Shown piece after piece: positions 59,320 through 64,000 of a stretch of DNA of 64,000 bases (the stretch's first letter is position 1; each line of letters opens with the position of its first letter). The translations under genes were made by a program, and so were the position numbers. The notes under the pieces were generated by a model. It was not told the DNA's origin and did not search any database. It saw nothing but the letters and a program-made list of their open reading frames with translations. The stretch lies in contig OX393574.1 of assembly GCA_947652115.1 (NCBI GenBank), positions 11,696,249 to 11,760,248 of the forward strand, written 5' to 3'. The stretch is from Blastomussa wellsi (lineage: Eukaryota > Cnidaria > Anthozoa > Scleractinia > Plerogyridae).

Positions 59320-62300
59320 TTATGGTCTCAGAGCGTTGTCCAAAAGGGTGACGTCCTCGACGTGTGAAGGTATTGTTACCTTAAGTAACGGATTCTGTTC
59401 CATTGCAGCACAAATGGCGCGCTCTGCGTGAAGATTCCCTGACCAGCAACGGCGGGCAACCTAAATTCAAAAGACCAGTGAGAAAACGATGTTGGTTCTT
59501 TTCACGACAGACATTTCTCGAAATTGAGTCAAATAACCAAAACGCATCGTTTTACCTCGACATTGCATTGTGTCCGCCTCTGTACGTCCACCATACAGTA
59601 AACAGCCCCCTCTTTTAATTTATTCTAACAATTTCTCAGAGAAAATTATCAAAGAAGGGGATCTATCGTAGTTGATCTTCCACCAAATTATATTATTACG
59701 ACAGAAGTGTTAATGCGTCTTTCAATAAAACTCGAAACCTCACTTACTTATTTCTGATTATTGATTCCTTATTTCACACCCGTCAATCTTAGTTCATGAA
59801 AACAATCAACGAACCAGGAGAAGGGGAAGAAAAAGAATCGGTCCAAATCTACATATCAAAACCCATTGATGTCACCTTTTAAAAATGATCTTCTGTTTTC
59901 TGAACGATCCCCTAAGGTCATTGCCGGCAACATAAAACAAAAACAAAAAAGGCAAACCGCCGATCGAGCAAAGTTCGCATGGTTTAAAAGGCGAGGTAAC
60001 TTCAATATCATGAGCAATGCGTTCTCTTACTCCGTTACTGACATCCCAAGATAACATCATGCGAGCTCTGTCACTGGTCTCCTGTCAGAAAAACAAAGAA
60101 AGAGACAATTTACGTTGCTTAAAGTTAGACTAGTGTTTTCAAGTTTCTCTTGTGGGAGGCGCAGTGGCCTAATGGTTAGTGCGCTGGACTCTGGATCGGA
60201 CGGTCCGGGTTCGAGTCTCTAGCCGGGGCACTGCGTTGTGTTCTTGGGCAAGACACTACTCTCACAGTGCCTCTGTTCACCCAGGTGTACAAATGGGTGC
60301 CGGTGAATTTACTGCTGGGGGGTAACCCTGCGATGGACTACCATCCCATCCAGGGGGGAGTGAAAATACTCTCTTTCACTTCATGCTACAGAAACCGGGA
60401 TAAGCTCCGGCCTGATGGGCCACTAGGCCCGACTGCAGACTTACCTTTCAAGTTTCTCAGTTAAAAATAAACACACCTTTTTCACGATAGCCGCCATGAT
60501 GGCTTTCATATTGTAATTAAACGGTCTAAATAGTGATGTGTTTGCAGTAAAGCCACATTTGAGAGACAAGTTATGGAATAATGATTTCATTATAAGGTTA
60601 GTTTGAAATAGTTACTCAATACCTTAACTTGTTAACTACGCAAGCCGTTTTCTTTTTTATTAAGTGCCAAAATTGCGTTATACTTAGAATATATAAACTA
60701 CAAAACAGAAACCAAAGCCTGGCTATGATAAACAAATAATTATCAGACATGATAAGAAACCAGCTGAAATTTGTGGATTTAGGCTTGTTTGCCCCCTCAC
60801 AAATCACGTGCCTAATTTGCATTATAATGTGAAAACAAACATGGCGGCTATCGTGAATAAGGTCCATTGGTATAAATCTTCCTCATTCGCTTCTTTCCAA
60901 CTTATTGCCACATCTGTGGTGTTTTTCTACCATGGTAGACTATTACTGAAATATTTCTTTTGATTTGAAAACATTTTTTTTTTCATTAATAAAAATGTCC
61001 TCATTCGTGGTGTCTACGACTCTTTAAATATTGCCTTCCAAGGCAGAGAACTGTTTTCTAATGACTGTGGTCACTAAGGTAACCACATCACAGGCAGGGC
61101 AAATAATAAACATTTTTGATCGTTTAGTGTTGTCACATTCATCTTGTGCAAACCGAGGGAAACAGCACATTGAGGGGAATCAGATTGAATCAGACTTGCT
61201 TTCTGATTGGCTGATGCTGCTTGGTATAAATATTTTTGATAATCAATTAAATACTTTTCTACTTAAACCTGAATACTCACTTGAGATCCATCTAAAACAA
61301 GACCGAAGCCTCCATTGACAACTTCACCCCTGAGAAAAATACCGGTTTATTATCATTTCAATGATCACACATTAGGCTTTATATACAGATTTAGAACCAC
61401 TTTATACAGCAAAAGTACTGTTGAATAACTTTCATTTGAGAGTTTCATTCACTGACTTAAAAGGTAAGCTAAGTTAAAACCAGTTTGTAGAGCGTAATAA
61501 AAAGTGCCACAAGAAAGTACTGCTCAGTACTTTCCACTTGAATGGTTAAACGGTTGTGATTTAAAAGTTAGAGCCACCTTGTGCAGTACAATAAATAACA
61601 CCACACGAAAATAAAGCTCAATAGCTTTTATTTGAATGGTAACAAACTAACCGAGGTTTGTTCCATACTAAGAACCCCCTCGTAAAACATAACCAACAGC
61701 ACCAGATGAAAGCACTTCTCTACGGCTTTCATTTGAATGGTCACACGCAAGGGTTTTATCCTCAGACTGAACAGTTTCAACCACCTTGTATGGCGTAATA
61801 AAATAGCACGGTATGAAAGTACTGCTCAATAGCTTTCATTTGAATGGTGACACCCTATGGTTACAAGCGCAGACTTAAAAATTAGAACCCAGAATAATTG
61901 ATTCCACGTCGAATTTGACATCAAACCCTAGCTTACCATCCCACTCCACCGCCGTTATGCAATGCAACCCAGGTGGCACCACGGAATGAATCTCCGATAG
62001 CATTTTGAACAGCCATGTCTACAAAAAGCAAAAAAAAACACTAATACCCCATTCACATCAACAAAACTTGTTTAGTTAAACCAGGTTAGACAAAATGAAA
62101 ATAAGCAACAGAAGACTGAAAGACCGAATTTTACATAGGATTCAAGTAAGTTTTAATGTGTAATTTCATTGTGCCAAATTTGAAGTCAACAAACATCAGT
62201 TAGTAACTGTTATGAACAAAACAATTTTAAACTTTGTTTAACTAAACAGCTTTTAAACGTGTCTAAGCATTGGTGTGAATCGGGTATAAGTTATAGAGTG

Positions 62301-62581
62301 TTTTCACATGACGTCACGGCGGCCATATTGGTGTAACAAAGAAACAGCGGCCATATTGGTGTCCCAGAACAATCCTCCGGGAATTGAACTTAATTGTTAT
62401 GAAAATATCATCTTTTTGTTTCAGCAATCCAATATGGCCGCTTTTCAGGTGTGTGAAAATACTCTATAACCACGCGAAAGATCGTTGTTTTTAAAAACTA
62501 TGTGACTGTCTTTTTGTGAAACATTACAAACCTGCGCAGAAGCTGGACCCGTCATAAATGTTTGAAGTCTCTCGGAATGGG
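59320..62581 (-). CDS. UROC1: Urocanate hydratase, last five exons (5' end outside window)
   Basis: Urocanase converts urocanate to imidazolone propionate in histidine breakdown (cytosol, NAD+ as electrophile). Minus-strand exons with consistent phases and AG/GT borders: 62,581-62,532 (PFRETSNIYDGSSFCA), 62,018-61,937 (MAVQNAIGDSFRGATW...HNGGGVGW), 61,329-61,281 (GEVVNGGFGLVLDGSQ), 60,081-60,031 (ETSDRARMMLSWDVSNG) and 59,460-59,320 (VARRCWSGN to a TAA stop). The order and motifs match the C-terminal ~120 residues of animal urocanase, including the GGGVG segment. The first exon starts one base into a serine codon, so earlier exons must lie beyond 64,000; none is recognisable at 62.6-64.0 kb. 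No break is seen. Introns contain a SINE, a tandem repeat and two MITEs. Confidence 0.9.
60150..60445 (+). mobile_element. tRNA-derived SINE with 13-bp target duplication
   Basis: It starts with a tRNA-like head (A box around GTGGCCTAATGGTTAGTGCG, B box GGGTTCGAGTC) and continues with a body of the type TTCTTGGGCAAGACAC...CCCTGCGATGGACTA...GGCCTGATGGGCCACTAGG, known from invertebrate SINE2 families. It is flanked by exact 13-base repeats TTTCAAGTTTCTC (60,137-60,149 and 60,446-60,458). It lies in a urocanase intron, opposite to the gene. Confidence 0.88.
61420..61860 (-). repeat. Intronic imperfect tandem repeat, ~100-bp units
   Basis: The core TTTCATTTGAATGGT with a preceding AGTACTGCTCAATAG recurs near 61,431, 61,537, 61,627, 61,726 and 61,835 with variation. 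Each unit can form a small hairpin (GAAAG...CTTTC). It lies in the intron between the third-last and fourth-last urocanase exons. Confidence 0.65.
62045..62286. mobile_element. MITE-like element, 242 bp
   Basis: Ends TACCCCATTCACATCAA and (reverse complement of the right end) TACCCGATTCACACCAA. Internally AACTTGTTTAGTTAAAC pairs with GTTTAACTAAACAG. No coding capacity. TA lies at both ends, as in Tc1/mariner-type targets, but the family is not certain. Confidence 0.65.
62291..62470. mobile_element. MITE-like element, 180 bp
   Basis: TTATAGAGTGTTTTCACATGA at the left and, in reverse complement, GTTATAGAGTATTTTCACACAC at the right. Subterminal GCGGCCATATTGG occurs twice and inverted once. Non-autonomous DNA transposon type, four bases from the previous MITE. 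Confidence 0.7.
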
Positions 62582-63407
62582 CTGAAAGATAAACAAAGCG
62601 GAAACAAACAAACGAACAAAAGATTAGCGCAAAGGATCAACAGGTTAACATTCAGTTGTTGAGGTTTTATTTTTGAGCCTCAAGAAAGCAATTTTAGAAT
62701 ACTTTTACATTTGCATTTCAGTTTACGTTTGTTTCTACTTGAAATGGTACTGTAGAGTAATGAAAAACTAGTCTTCATCTGGGAAACTAAAAAAATATAT
62801 ATGCCAAGTTTAGCTTGTTTGGTTTGGTGTAGAAAACTTAAAAAAACACATCAAATACGACAACAACAACAGAAGATGGAACAAAATAGACGATTTGTCC
62901 TTTAAAGGAGCATTGTAGCGGATTAACATCAGGAAAATAGTTTAGCCTAAAGATATCAAGTTTGTCAATTACAATTTTCATCTAACTCATCCAAAGCCAC
63001 CCTTGTTTGTTCTCAGTTAATTGTTATATCTCTGGTAGTTTTCTTCCTTGATAATTTTTTATTTCACGATTTCCTTTGATTTGAAGGCACTTTTACACAT
63101 TAGCAAGGATGGCAAAGAAAAGAAGCAAAGAAACCTCAGGAAGGCAAGGGCGTAGCTAGGTAGGGGGGGGGGGGCTGAGGTGCCCGTGACTACCCCCCTC
63201 AGTTCTCTCCTGCCCCCCACCCCCCCCCTTTGAAAGACTTTTAAGTTAACAGCATACAATATTCAGGTGGCGAAAACGCTCGAATCCGAACAATCAACAT
63301 AATGACATACAGTGTCAACCCCCCCCCCCCCCCCTGAAAAATCATGGCTACATCCCTATATAGGCATGGCGTTAAATGCAGAAAAAAAACAAAGTCAATT
63401 ATAAAAG

Positions 63408-63478
63408 TACGGAGGTGGAATCGATCCCGGGTCACACAGAACACAAGCTATTCCTAATAACCACTGCACTACCGAGGC
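63408..63478 (-). repeat. tRNA-like SINE head
   Basis: The minus strand reads GGCCTCGGTAGTGCAGTGGT and, further on, GACCCGGGATCGATTCCACC, which fit A- and B-box spacing of a tRNA-derived promoter. The acceptor ends do not pair well and no CCA-adjacent fold is seen, so it is a SINE remnant and not a working tRNA gene. Confidence 0.45.
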
Positions 63479-63549
63479 CCGGCTGCCGAACACCGAAAAT
63501 TTTAAGATTTTATCGCGTTACCCTTACCATTCTTGAGAGCAAACCGCAT

Positions 63550-63839
63550 AACCGCAGTGCTTAGTAGGCTAACCGGAATGCAAAAGTAGGCTAACCGGAT
63601 TGCTTAATACGCTAACCGCAGTGCTCAGTAGGCTAACCGGATTGCTTAGTAGGCTAACCGCAGTGCTTAGTAGGCTAACCGGATTGCTTAGTAGGCTTAC
63701 CGCAGTGCTTAGTAGGCTAACCGGATTGCTAAGTAGGCTACCGGTAACCGCAGTGCTTAGTAGGCTAACCGCAGTGCTTAGTAGGCTAACCGGATTGCTT
63801 TGTAGCCTAGCCGCAGTGTTATAATAGGCTAACCAGAGT
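63550..63839 (-). repeat. 21-bp minisatellite with 42-bp higher-order period
   Basis: Units GCTTAGTAGGCTAACCGGATT and GCTTAGTAGGCTAACCGCAGT differ at the last few bases and alternate for about 13 copies, so the true period is 42. The open frame across it is a consequence of the repeat. It is bordered by long C/G homopolymers at 63,164, 63,319 and 63,974. Confidence 0.9.
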
Positions 63840-64000
63840 AATTTTGTAGTCTATTTAGCTAACCAAACTCGTTCCCAGTGCATTCCGAGCCCGGAGCCAT
63901 TCCTGCAATTAAGCGCTACTCTATATAGAAATAAGCAGAATGTCACCTAACAAAGTATTCATGTTTCTAATAACCCCCCCCCCCCCCCCCCTAGCGGAGA

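Noticed and set aside
60150..60230. A functional tRNA gene
   Set aside because: A and B boxes are present, but the body and target duplication show a SINE. No proper acceptor stem.
63600..63824. 74-codon frame with LSRLTAVLSRLTGL repeats
   Set aside because: It is produced by the 21-bp minisatellite, which keeps frame because 21 is a multiple of three. No other coding evidence.

Overview
The window is animal nuclear DNA, most likely from an anthozoan cnidarian such as a stony coral. It is AT-rich and gene-sparse and full of local duplications, foldback repeats and short inverted-repeat transposons. It carries intronless class A GPCR paralogs, an intronless NHL-repeat gene and the 3' part of an intron-containing urocanate hydratase gene. 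The species assignment is an inference from gene content; nothing in the sequence proves it.

Layout. 1-8.1 kb: no intact gene; three or four diverged copies of one repeat module, interrupted by a 140-bp foldback hairpin and a broken Cys-rich ORF of unknown origin (about 5.43-6.58 kb). 8.3-9.8 kb: a decayed Penelope-like retroelement (reverse transcriptase plus GIY-YIG endonuclease), minus strand. 11.5-32.5 kb: four intact intronless rhodopsin-family GPCR genes, all on the minus strand, separated by duplicated non-coding DNA; three share a promoter block. 34.9-36.0 kb: a candidate 1.06-kb DNA transposon with terminal inverted repeats.

36,044-53,836: a complete 17.8-kb Maverick/Polinton (adintovirus-like) element with 175-bp terminal inverted repeats and a perfect 6-bp target duplication (GGAGGG). 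From left to right on the minus strand: acidic Ser/Glu-rich protein, small C2H2 protein, protein-primed DNA polymerase B, a broken Bro-N/VRR-NUC gene, retroviral-type integrase with chromodomain, phospholipase-A2-domain virion protein, small zinc-ribbon protein, adenain-type protease, pVI-like membrane-active protein, major capsid protein, small basic protein, penton-like protein and a PPxY-bearing protein. Then on the plus strand: packaging ATPase, fibre-like protein, a 51-residue protein and a two-helix membrane protein. Finally, on the minus strand, a VLTF3-like transcription factor with a perfect in-frame 100-residue tandem duplication. Together these supply replication (PolB), integration (INT), late transcription (VLTF3-like) and virion formation (capsid, penton, protease, ATPase, PLA2, fibre). 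The integrase frame has no ATG and overlaps the end of the PLA2 gene in the -1 frame, next to a canonical A_AAA_AAC slippery heptamer. This is the most unusual feature of the window.

54.6-56.3 kb: an intronless NHL-repeat protein gene. 59.3-62.6 kb: the last five exons I can identify of urocanate hydratase (minus strand), with a young tRNA-derived SINE, an intronic tandem repeat and two MITEs in its introns. The window ends in a 21-bp minisatellite. No rRNA, functional tRNA or CRISPR array was found.
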